Notes under the pieces: generated by a model
Databases searched by the model: none
What the model was told of the DNA's origin: nothing
Seen by the model: the letters and a program-made list of their open reading frames with translations, nothing else
Made by a program: the position numbers and the translations under genes
Shown here: positions 36,984 to 46,488 of the stretch, piece after piece
Layout of the letters: each line of letters opens with the position of its first letter
Position numbering within the stretch: position 1 is the stretch's first letter
Assembly (NCBI GenBank): GCA_034401135.1
Contig: JAWZSP010000003.1
Location: 4,650,001-4,714,000, forward strand
DNA: 64,000 bases
Source: Volutella citrinella
Taxonomy: Eukaryota; Ascomycota; Sordariomycetes; Hypocreales; Nectriaceae
Reading direction: 5' to 3'

Positions 36984-39533
36984 ATGGGTGACAGCAATCA
37001 AGATCATACCACGGGGTCGGCGGGACGGCTGAAGCTTGATTCCATCGTCGAGAGCCATACTGTGGCTATCTCCATCACTTCCAATTATGCACCATCTTGG
37101 GGTCCGCTAGGAGCTTTCTGTGAGCTATCACAGAATTGGTAGGCATCTCTATCCTGGGTTTCGTTCATTTCATTGACCCATGGTTCTTCTAGTTTGGACG
37201 GCATCGTCGAATCTTCGCGCATCCCCCGACAAGATCTACGCGTGGTCTGCCAGCAGAGGGTGGAAGACTCGGGCCTCGAGATTGTTTACAAAGTACTGCA
37301 CCCCCAGAACGACGAATGCTTCGGATACTTTCGGTTCAACGGTCACGGCACTGAAGGTGTTGTTGAGATATGCAACCGAAACGCCACCCTTGAGCCCAAG
37401 GACCTGTACATGGGTGGGACGGCCAAACCTGGCCGCGTGCATCAGGCCGGAGTCCATGGCGAAGGCCTCAAAATCGCTGCGCTGGCTCTACTGCGTGAGA
37501 ATCGCTCCATCAGATGCTACTCTGGTGGCTTCGATTGGACCTTCGACTTCACCGTGGAGTCGCAGCTTCTTGCTTCGCTGTCGCGCTTGTCGCAAGAGAA
37601 AATCCAGATGATCGAAGACCAAGACAAAGTCATGGCCAAAACCGGTTTGCTTCCATTTGGACCACGGCCAAGGCACGACGTACGGTTCTTGATTGGCGAG
37701 AAATGCAATGGCCGGGACGCGGAAGGCTATCCTGTCCAGCGTGAGCCCGTCAAGCTGGCCGAGTTTGAAGACTGGGCCAAGTCTGTCTTGTTCTTGTTCA
37801 CAGCTCCAGATGGCAAAATTATCTCGACAAAGTCCGGTGACCTTCTCATGCACCCAGATCTTCGAGGAAAGATCTTCCTCAAGGGCTTACTGCTTGCCAA
37901 GTCCACGCCTGGTCAGTCCGCCAGCAGGACAGGCAAGCAGCTCAAATATGGCTACAACTTTGCCTTTGGCACGACGAATCGCGACCGGAAAGCCCTTTCT
38001 ACTACTGAAGAGGAGGCTAAATCCATTGGGGCGATCTTGAGCGAAGTCCTAGAAAAGAAACCTGCCTTTGCCGCACGCCTCAGCGAGATGCTGAATTGCT
38101 CCGACGTTGAGTATGCGGATGTCTCCAACGCAAAATCACGATTCGGCCGCGAAACCGCTCGTAAATTAAAGGACCACCTCCTTAATCAGAACGAAAAGGA
38201 CAATTGGTACTCTGCTGAAGATGCAAGCCAGGCAAGAAGAAAAGTATCTCCTCCCTTCGTGCTCTTGTTAACATTTTGACCAGAACCTGACGCTTGGCCG
38301 AACCATCCATGGCCTTGGGAAGAAACCGGCCAAGCTCAAGCAGAACTATTGGGACCTCCTTCGTGAACACAATCTCATGCGCACGGCTTGGGAAGAGGAA
38401 AATAATCTTTTTACGCAATCACCAGTGTCCACGGCACCATTGACTGCCTTTGGGACCGTGGTAGACCGCCATCTCCGCGCCTGTTTCAAAGCGTACCAAT
38501 GGACAAAGAAAGTTCAAATCGAATACATTCAAGCTGGACCGCTCCAAGGTTCGGTCGTCTTTATTGAGGCAAAACATGACGACAAAGATCGTAGCAAGTT
38601 TCTGATCCATGACCAGTGGCTCGACCGTGATATTGCGGCTGCGAAACTGGGCCTTGCCAAGGAGACGGCCGACGGCGATCTACAATTCCATACGGTGAAG
38701 AAGCTTTTTTCCGAGGCGAGAAAAAGATTATCCCTGTCCTGCCTCATACCCACGCCACTGCGTTACAACGAGTTCGGAACAATTCTTGTAGAGCAGCACC
38801 TTCTTGACTTTGAGCGGATGGGGGGCCTGCATCTCAGTTTCTCAAATGGCACCTCGATCTTACGGGTAGATTTTGCTGCTTCCTTCGGTCTGCCCTCTCA
38901 CGTGCCAGTCGAGATTCAATGTCACCGAGTGTCCTGCTGCTCCGACCTGCGGACGAGCCAGCTCATTGCTTCAGATGGTACGCGCAACACCCAGGAACTC
39001 GTGCCGTTTTTCTGTTCTTTTTTTTAACCTTCCCTGTTGTCCTCTATGGCTAATATTTTCACCACAGTTTCTGTCAAAGCAAAATGCTTTCGGGCACAAG
39101 GTTGGGGTGTTACCGCGAAGGCTACCTGTCATCGACTCAATGGCTTGCGTGAACATCTATTTGAGATCCCTGACTTGGTAGAGGGTGAGGAGTATTTTGT
39201 TACGATGGCGATTCTCTCTAAATCTGGTTCGATTGTCTACATTTCGGAAGCCATTTGTTGTCCGCCTCGCTTTGAAGTGTCGGCCTCGCCCCAGAAATTT
39301 GCCATCAAGGAGAGTACATTTGGTGCGTGCCAACCCAGCGCCACTCTGTCCGCTGAAATGCTAACGTTCAGAAATCAGTTCGCCTCGGCCCGCTTCAGAG
39401 TCGTGAAAGCCTTTGGCGCATCAGCGAAAACGACTGGTACGAAGCCGAAGGCCCCAACAGTTCACCAGCTGTCATCGGCATCTTGAAGAATGAAGCGCGC
39501 ATTACAAGAGGAACGAAACGGGCCAGAGACTGA
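36984..39533 (+). CDS. GHKL-type ATPase-like protein, tandem paralogue B (full length)
   Basis: Five exons: 36984-37138, 37193-38231, 38284-38977, 39068-39322, 39379-39533, 765 residues. It is clearly homologous to paralogue A over almost its whole length: N-box ELSQNCLDGIV (E47, N51, D54), CNRNATLEP in place of the G1 box, G2 lid AGVHGEGLK (137-145), transducer GDLLMHPDLRGKIFLKGLLL and YGYNFAFGTTNRDRKALS, KQNYWDLLREHNLMR, Cys module (IQCHRVSCCSDL to EGEEYF), and a C-terminal tail ending GTKRARD that parallels GRKRPRTE of A. Intron 1 interrupts the N-box at the same codon as in A. The second intron probably uses a GC donor (CAG|GCAAGA, 38232-38283); a GT alternative would need a 40-nt intron. 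The Ser/Pro linker of A is missing. Function unknown. Confidence 0.78.
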
Positions 39534-40756
39534 AGAAAACTGGGAATGTGGCGGATGCAGCGGTCCGTCCGTGTTCTCTGGCTAGGAAAGTCAGGCGAGA
39601 TGCCCACGACGTTGTCACTACTTGGCCAAAATCTTGTCTGGGCTATCATGGCACCTGGAAATGCTCATTAAACGTTGAGCTGGACATCAATGCATTCTGA
39701 AGAGAACACCTGGCTGGATTTCTCAAACCCTTCTCTCGGCTGCTGACTACTGTCTACTGTCCTAGATACTGACTGGACACTTGCTCCTTGCTTCGTAGCA
39801 CAATTGACAACTTCTATTTACCTTGGGAAAGTAACATGATGGCATTGTTGCAACGGGCAAGATGACTGTGCGGGTCTGATCCAATGCTAATCTCTACTCG
39901 TTGGACACTCTGGACCACGTTGGGGTCCATGTAGAGCAAAGTGAATTACATCTGAGGCTTTTGGACAGTTTGTGCAGACAAACGACCATTCAGAATCCGA
40001 ACTCGACCTCCAGCCTAAAGAAAACGCTGCTTCCTTGTCTAGGTGACTGCCGTTGTCATTCCCACGCCACAGTCTCTAGCACACAATGACCAGAAGGTAC
40101 CGGAAGATGCACACAATTCCCAGCACTTTCACTCCCCAAGGTCTAAATACCAGTACGTTAATACATACAAGCGTAATAGCGGGTCTTTATACGGGTTTCC
40201 ATGTGACAACAGCGGTGTCAAACGGAAAATGGAACGAGCATGGCTCCGAAAGTTGGACCAGGTGATTCATCGCCATGTACTTTAAGCAGGAGCCCGCCCT
40301 GACATCTATCCGCAAGCAAACCCATTTCCCGGTATTTTACTATTTCGCCATCATTGCTAACAAGCTGAATGCCGTGCTGATAATAGCGATCGGCGCGGAG
40401 AATGGGCATTTACGACGTGAGCGCTGCCAGCAAAGCCTTACGCCTTTCGCGTGCGATCAAGTCGCTGGCAATATTGCAACATGAAATGGAAATCAGAGGA
40501 CCTCTAACTATCAAGCCAGATCTTTGGGGATGAGATTGTCCTGGTGGAGCAGCGTGGACGGTGATCTTGCATCCGTTTGACAGCAACGCAAAGCAGGCTG
40601 AGCGGCGCAAGCCGATTGTATGAACCGCCCTCATGTGTCGCCACGCTTCTGTTTTCTAATATCAAGATAGATGCTTGCGGGAGGAGAGTGCATGAGCTTT
40701 TCTGCTTGGGGCTCAGCAAGCATTGCTTGCAGCAGATGGCGCCCAGATAGCCAAAC
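39534..40756. other. Spacer upstream of paralogue C; no ATPase remnant seen
   Basis: About 1.2 kb. I looked in all plus-strand frames for the missing N-box and GEGLK lid of paralogue C and found no convincing remnant; a GVHVEQSE-containing frame near 39925 is too weak to count. Confidence 0.5.
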
Positions 40757-42599
40757 ATGAACATTTCAAAAGCCCTGCTGCGACCAACTGAGCTGATCAA
40801 AAGCCTCTTCAAACGCTCTCACTTCTTCACTGATCCTTCCATCCCGTACGCATTCCATCGCGCCACAATCTCTGCTGAGGACACAATCGACACACCTCTG
40901 TGCTCATCCCATCCCTTGCGACTCGCCATGGAGGACGCGGACATGCCGGGGGAGGGCCAGAGCTCTCAGCCCTATCGCCTGAGTGACGAGAATGGAGAGA
41001 ACTTATCGTGGATATCTGCTTCCAATGATGACTTTGAGAGCTGGCACGATTCTGCGTTGCTCCTCCAGGAAGTGGCCGACGACAGCATCATCTCGACCCA
41101 GGCGGGGGACCTGATTATGGATCCCAAATTCCAGGGCGATATTTACATGAGCGGGGTCACCATCAACAAATTTGAACACGGCTTCGCCACCAGTTTAACG
41201 GGGAAGCCGTTCTGGTTTGCATACAACATCAAAGACAAGGAGACCGTCGATGAAGACCACCCACTTGCCAGCCCCGAAGGGGAGTCGAAGGCGATCATGG
41301 ACATCTGGTGCGAGGTGCTCAAGATGAAGCCCGAGATGGTTCGTCACTTTAGCGATATGCTCAACAACAAGCAATACGAGTTTGCGGATGTTGCGGGGGC
41401 AGCAGAGATGGACAAGGAGACGGCGAAATGCTTGGTGCAGTACCTCCGCCGCGTGTTTCCGGATAAGTGGTTCTACTCTTCCTATCAGATGAGCGAGGTG
41501 AGCAGCTAATATTTGCGTGATGATAACTTCGATTGACCTTGGGTTTAGAATCCGGCACTCGATAGCGTCATGAAAGGATTCGGAAAGGTTGGTGTCGAGC
41601 TCAAAGACGCCTACTGGGACCTCTTGCATGGCTTCGGACTTGTCCACTCTGCCGAAGAAGAGGAAAAGCGGCTTTTCAGGGCCTGTGAAAAACAGTCAGA
41701 CTATTCTCTATCCGGCTTCGCGTATGCGAAGGACAGCGCTCGCCTCCTGAAGTCGTGTCTCAGGGCTTGTCGCCAAACCGATGGACTGTCAGTCATCTTT
41801 GTCAAAGCCGGCCCGCTTCGACGTCAGCTTTTGTATTCGGAAGCCGAGCGGCAGTTCCGGATCCACGAGAGGTGGCTCTCTGAAAAGGATGCCATTACCG
41901 AACTAGGTCTGAGCGAGTTCATCGGTCCTATTCATGTCGTCTTTTACCTAGTGACGAGGCTATTCTCGGAGGCGCTCAAGCAGCTACCGCTCGTCGCCTT
42001 CAACGACCCGAATGGCCAGAGAGAGGCTGAATGGCTGAGAGGCTCCGAGGTCAGCCGTGCGGAGCAACGGGTCCTCCAATTGTTGTTTTCGGGAACTTTG
42101 CGCATTTCCAGAAGCCCGGGCGGTCCTCGGTTGCGCACATCATGGACACTCAATCTCCAACGGGCTTCCAATGCGGATTTTCAGATCCAATGCCACCATA
42201 GCTCGTGCTACCATCACATCTGGAATGGTTTCTTTGTCGCAGCGGATGGTAAGAGGGCAAAGTTCTCCTGTTGTATGGATCCTGCTAATGCACCATGTAG
42301 CTGAACCTCGAAATATGCGCTGTGTTGTTCCCGCCGACAGGGCGGGCGCTGGTAATTGCCGATACTACCGTATCCGAGATGGAACAGCCAGAGATTTTGA
42401 GTTTGACAATCTGGAGGAGGGGCAAGAGTACTTCGCCTTGCTCGCAAACATGGCTGAGCCGGGGTCATTTGTCCAACTATCTGCCAAAACACGATGTGTA
42501 AGTCGCGCCGGCTCGGGCACTTCGGCAAACTCTTCGAGCTTGGAACGCCGCGGTAACCAGCCTGACAATTCGCTACCTGTTGGGGTGCAAGGACGATAG
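40757..42599 (+). CDS. Headless GHKL-family paralogue C (lacks ATP-binding half)
   Basis: Three exons: 40757-41497, 41549-42248, 42301-42599, 579 residues. Residues 1-90 are unrelated to A and B. Homology begins near DDFESWHDSALLLQ and follows the transducer (SIISTQAGDLIMDPKF, YMSGVTINKF, LTGKPFWFAYNIKDKE), the DAYWDLLHGFGLVHSAEEEE helix, and the C-terminal Cys module (IQCHHSSC, CRYYRIRDG, LEEGQEYF). The N-box, G1 and G2 motifs are all absent, and the TNRxR motif of A and B is replaced by TVDEDH. Intron phases 0 and 1 match B. A second ATG at 40928 (GCCATGG) has a better context, so the first 57 residues are uncertain. The 3' end is also uncertain because the A/B tail is not found. It probably cannot bind ATP; it may be a scaffold, a regulator of A/B, or a decaying copy. 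Confidence 0.68.
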
Positions 42600-43033
42600 C
42601 TTTCCACCAATGCAGCTCCCCGCTCGGCGGGAATTTCCCTGCGCATATGATCGATTGGTGAGGCTCGGTGATAGAGTTGCGCGACGATTTGGTGGGATAC
42701 TCTCCGGTAGATTGATGCTTGAGTCTTTTCTGTGATGAGGTCAATAGTCGCCATGGTGGAGTGCCCAGAGTTAGTTAACGCAATTAATGCAACATCTATT
42801 CTTTGTGTCATTTTTCACCATCTGGCCGTGGCTGGCTGGCTGCCCTGTGCAAGGCTGTCAAATACTTCACCTTTTGTCAGTACTGCCCAGTCAGTGCCTG
42901 AGCCACTGCCCCTGCATCTGCTGGGCTGGCTGAACTGTGCTGTCAGTCCGCAGCCTCCTCCCAAGCCTCTTTTCCACTACAACCACAACGCCCTTTGGTG
43001 TCTCGATTTCTTCCCTCAACATCGTTAAGAGAG
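42600..43033. other. Intergenic; leader of the kinase-like gene
   Basis: About 430 bp. The last 150 nt are C/T-rich (CCTCCTCCCAAGCCTCTTTT), probably transcribed leader. A family-like C-terminal tail for paralogue C was not found here. Confidence 0.45.
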
Positions 43034-43990
43034 ATGGACCCCTGCTCTCCTTTTGAGGATTATCATGGAGGTCAGGTTCTGACATTGAGCGTCACCCCCG
43101 AGCCTGGCGAAACACGATCCGCCAAGAGCATCCGCGCACGGATTCGGCGCCTCCAGACACCCCGCACTTATTCTTGCTGCATGGTCGTCGACCTTCTCGA
43201 CGAAGCCTATCCCGACAATGTTGTGTTTCTAAAGCTTTATGACAGGCGCTTCTCGGATCAGCTTCGACGCGATCACGGAATCGACCCGTGGACGGAGGAT
43301 GTGGAAATAGAGTACGTCAAGGCGTTCCGGGCAGGCGCCGTACGCCAGTTTCTTCACGCTCTGCGTAACATCCCAAACTTTGAAGAGGATACCGGGGAGA
43401 GTTGGAGCGAGGGCGAAATCGAGGCATTTCTGGCTGGGCGCGTTGACGAACTCTTCGACGCTGAGACTGCCGTGTATGATACACTTCACGACATCCAAGG
43501 GAAGCTGGTTCCCCGCCTTCTTGCACGCGTCCATCTCCCCCTCTCACTCCCGGACACCGATATCGGTCGCACTGATACCAAGGAGCCGTTCTGCGTCAAG
43601 GGCATTTTACTTCAGTACATCGACGGCTTCTCCCTATCCAATGTCGAAGAGCAAGCGCCCAAATCCGAATGGCAAGGCATTGTCGATCAAGCCGTCGCTA
43701 TCGTCCAGGTGGTCAGCGACCACAACATCCTGAACAGAGACGTCCGACCTGGCAACTTCATCGTCCAGCGCAACGGGAGCGGTTGTCACAAGGTATTCAT
43801 GATTGACTTTGGGCTGGCCAGATTGCGAGGGCCGAATGAGTCGGACGACGATTGGGCCAAGGCGAAGCTGAACAAGGACGAGGAGGGAGCGGTGGGATTG
43901 GGGATGAAGGAGCGGCTTGCCAGAGAGGGCTTTGAGCTCCAGTTTGAGTGTTCCGATAGGTATATGGAATTAGCTGGCGGAGATGAATAG
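43034..43990 (+). CDS. Protein kinase-like fold, fungal-specific type
   Basis: A single-exon 318-residue protein from the ATG at 43034. Kinase landmarks: a beta-3-like lysine in VVFLKLYD (K67), the catalytic loop NRDVRPGNF (D236, N241; N-R-D in place of H-R-D), and the metal motif MIDFGLAR (D258). The glycine-rich loop is weak or absent, and the C-lobe is short, ending about 50 residues after DFG, so the protein is smaller than a classical kinase and resembles the fungal kinase-like/aminoglycoside-phosphotransferase-like families that expand greatly in filamentous ascomycetes. Substrate unknown. It lies just downstream of the GHKL paralogue array in the same orientation; a functional link is speculative. 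Confidence 0.72.
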   Translation: MDPCSPFEDYHGGQVLTLSVTPEPGETRSAKSIRARIRRLQTPRTYSCCMVVDLLDEAYPDNVVFLKLYDRRFSDQLRRDHGIDPWTEDVEIEYVKAFRAGAVRQFLHALRNIPNFEEDTGESWSEGEIEAFLAGRVDELFDAETAVYDTLHDIQGKLVPRLLARVHLPLSLPDTDIGRTDTKEPFCVKGILLQYIDGFSLSNVEEQAPKSEWQGIVDQAVAIVQVVSDHNILNRDVRPGNFIVQRNGSGCHKVFMIDFGLARLRGPNESDDDWAKAKLNKDEEGAVGLGMKERLAREGFELQFECSDRYMELAGGDE

Positions 43991-44579
43991 ATAGATGCTC
44001 AGAGGAACTGAAGTCAGTCGTAGAACCCTCCCTCGGCAGTCGCTGGTAGGGCTTGCCGGGTTACCCATGGGGGAAGGTACCTACAAGTTACAGCACAGCC
44101 CAGGGCACCTGGTAATTGTGTCAGTGGTCGCCAGCCCGGGAATCACCGTGAGCGAGGCCAATGCTCCAGACGGATGATTCCGCCGCATTAGACACCCTTT
44201 TGCCCATCTCCCAACGGTATTTTCCGGTGGATCATTTTTCTAGTACGGTTGCATCCCTCTTCGCGGCCCAGCTCGTGTCTGCCTTGTGGCGGTCCGCCAG
44301 CCGCCTCAACACCAAGGCTAGCTCCCTAGCCAATCGGAGCCTCGATCCCCTCATTCAGCTTCGGCACAGCCCTCTTGATAAACACCAACCCAAGAGGACT
44401 CATATATCTCTCCAGGCCCCAAACACTCTCCGTAGCCTTACACATCCCGCTGAGTGAAGTAGAGCTGGTCCCCATGAATATATTTATCTGCTGCAAGTGA
44501 GGACGACACGATAGTCCGTGGCCCCGACCGATGCCAGGGACGCGATTCCCAACTCATCGGCTTTGAGTCAGACGCAATC
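43991..44579. other. Intergenic region, nothing recognised
   Basis: About 590 bp between two plus-strand genes. Short frames only; no repeats or RNA gene. Confidence 0.5.
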
Positions 44580-45905
44580 ATGGTTCTCTTCTTCATCAAG
44601 ACAGGTATTTCTATCGCGAATTCCGTGGATTCAATCTGAAAAGCTGACAGTTACAGCTGCTGGGCTCTCCAAGGGCAAGATCGAGGGCATCCCGGACAGC
44701 GATGCAGACATCCTCAAACGCATATCGGACCTACTCGTTGGCAAGGACCACAGTAAGTTCACGGCTAGTCCTCAGCCTCGTCCGTCGCTAACCCCTACCA
44801 AGGCCAACTTGAAGACTTGCTATATCGCAATCTTCCCGTTCGCTGGGAGGAGTCGTATGACTACATCAACACTTACAAGGACGACGTCAAGCGCCACGCG
44901 ACCTACTCCAACGTATGGACTTTTGACCTCCAGCAGGCACTGATAGTCCACCAGCTCAAGGACCAGAAACCCTTGTCCGTACCCCTCAAACTGGCCTGCG
45001 AGGGTCCGCTGACTCCGGATGACTTCCGGCCTCTGTACACCCCATCCCTCCCGCAGCACACGTGGAGCCCCAGCCTGCCGATACAGCCTCAGTTGAGGCC
45101 CATGCTTGGCAAGCTGCTCACAGACTTTGGGAACACCTGGCGGTACACTCTTCGCTGGCACATGGACGACGCCACGTTCGCAAAGATGGCCCATGCCGTG
45201 ATCCGCATCGCAACAGCCAACTTTTCCATAGTCGAGCGCGCCGAGACCGTCACGGCACACGGGGGTGCGTACATCTGGCCCCAGGACCGTCCGACCTGGG
45301 ACGCACCAGAGAGCCGGCTCGTCCGGGCCGGGCACAGCTGGTTCGCGCTGTCGCAGGACCTCGAGGACGGCCTGGACATGGTGCGCAGGCACGCAAAGAA
45401 CGCCCCGAACTGGTCCACCTCCCAGAAGCCACACTACTACGCCATCCTCAACCTGAGGCACATCGTCCTTTGCAAGATCAGGACGGGAGGTAGGGATCTG
45501 GAGTGCACGCAGCCAGAAGCCCTCTTCGACGGCATTACACCGCCGTCGGACCGCGCAATCACGATGCTGCTCTGGGCCACAAACGCAATGTCCACGTCCA
45601 GCGCCTTGACCAACCTCCCCAACGAGATCCAAGACACGATTCTGTTTTACAGCGGCGAGTCCATCATGGAAGCCGCAAGGCTCGGCTGTGAACTGGGGCT
45701 TGGTTCAGCGTATGGTTGGCACTATATCAAGGCCAGATTAGAGTTGAAGGAGACCCGTCGCCCGCGCCTGGAGTCTGATCCCGCGACATCAGTAATCTTT
45801 ATCGATGAGAAGCCGCTGGGCCTTGCATATGAGCCATGGTTCATCTCGGGGCTGGCGCAGGGGACGGTTTCCATATCACGCCCAAGGCTCCGGCGATTGT
45901 CTTGA
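44580..45905 (+). CDS. Unknown protein, 407 residues, F-box-like C-terminal segment
   Basis: Three exons: a 25-nt first exon 44580-44604, then 44657-44752 and 44803-45905. The splices restore MVLFFIKTAAGLSKGKIEG and GKDHSQLEDLLYRNLPVRW in one frame. I do not recognise the family. The central part is Trp/Tyr/His-rich (SYDYINTYKDDVKRHATYSN, WRYTLRWHMDD, HYYAILNLRHIVLCKI) and looks globular. Near residue 335, LPNEIQDTILFYSG has F-box-like spacing. No membrane segment or signal peptide is seen. The short first exon is the least certain part; a longer reading from 44518 exists but lacks a start in good context. Confidence 0.6.
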
Positions 45906-46488
45906 TGCTGGAGTTCTGGAATTCCATTCATTGCATAGCGGGAGATTAAATGACACGACGGTCGAGCTATCCAGCGCTGTATATTTTGCTTCTGTTTATT
46001 TTCATATATTTGGGCGGCAATTGTAAATAGAGGCGCTTGACGATTAATATGACCAGCCCTTCACTATTTCACCCTCGATCGCCACTCGAGGGACTCGCGG
46101 ATATTGGTGGCCTAGTGACTCTGTGTCGACGGCATTCGCCTTGACGGGGGGGGCACCTTTCGCGCCATGATTGCCACGACGCTGGTGTTCTAGAGTGCAT
46201 GCATGGAGCGGCGACGGCACACCTGCCATGCCCTTCAATTTCGTGAAGGGAAGACGTCGCCTTTTCCGACCAACCTGCAAGACGGCACCTGGGTTGGGCT
46301 GGGTCGGGTTCCTAAATCTCGATGCTGGATTTGCCAGGGCGTTGGCTTCGTGCACCGAACGGAGCATCTGAGTACCGCAAAGCTAGTTCCGGCATCATTT
46401 CTTCCCATCGGATCGGAAACGGTAGTACATGGGAAATAATGCGACGACTCTGGACGTGGGCCAATTTGGCGTCGTTGAATGAATGCTT
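45906..46488. other. Convergent 3' flanks
   Basis: About 580 bp between converging genes. AT-rich around 45975-46025 (TATATTTTGCTTCTGTTTAT), consistent with polyadenylation sites. Confidence 0.5.

Noticed and set aside
39901..40089. Possible remnant of the missing ATP lid (GVHVEQSELH) upstream of paralogue C
   Set aside because: Similarity to GVHGEGLK is limited to a few residues, DNA similarity is only a short stretch, and neighbouring residues do not align.
44820..45632. 270-residue minus-strand frame
   Set aside because: Antisense shadow of the 44580-45905 gene; Gly/Val/Arg-rich without structure.
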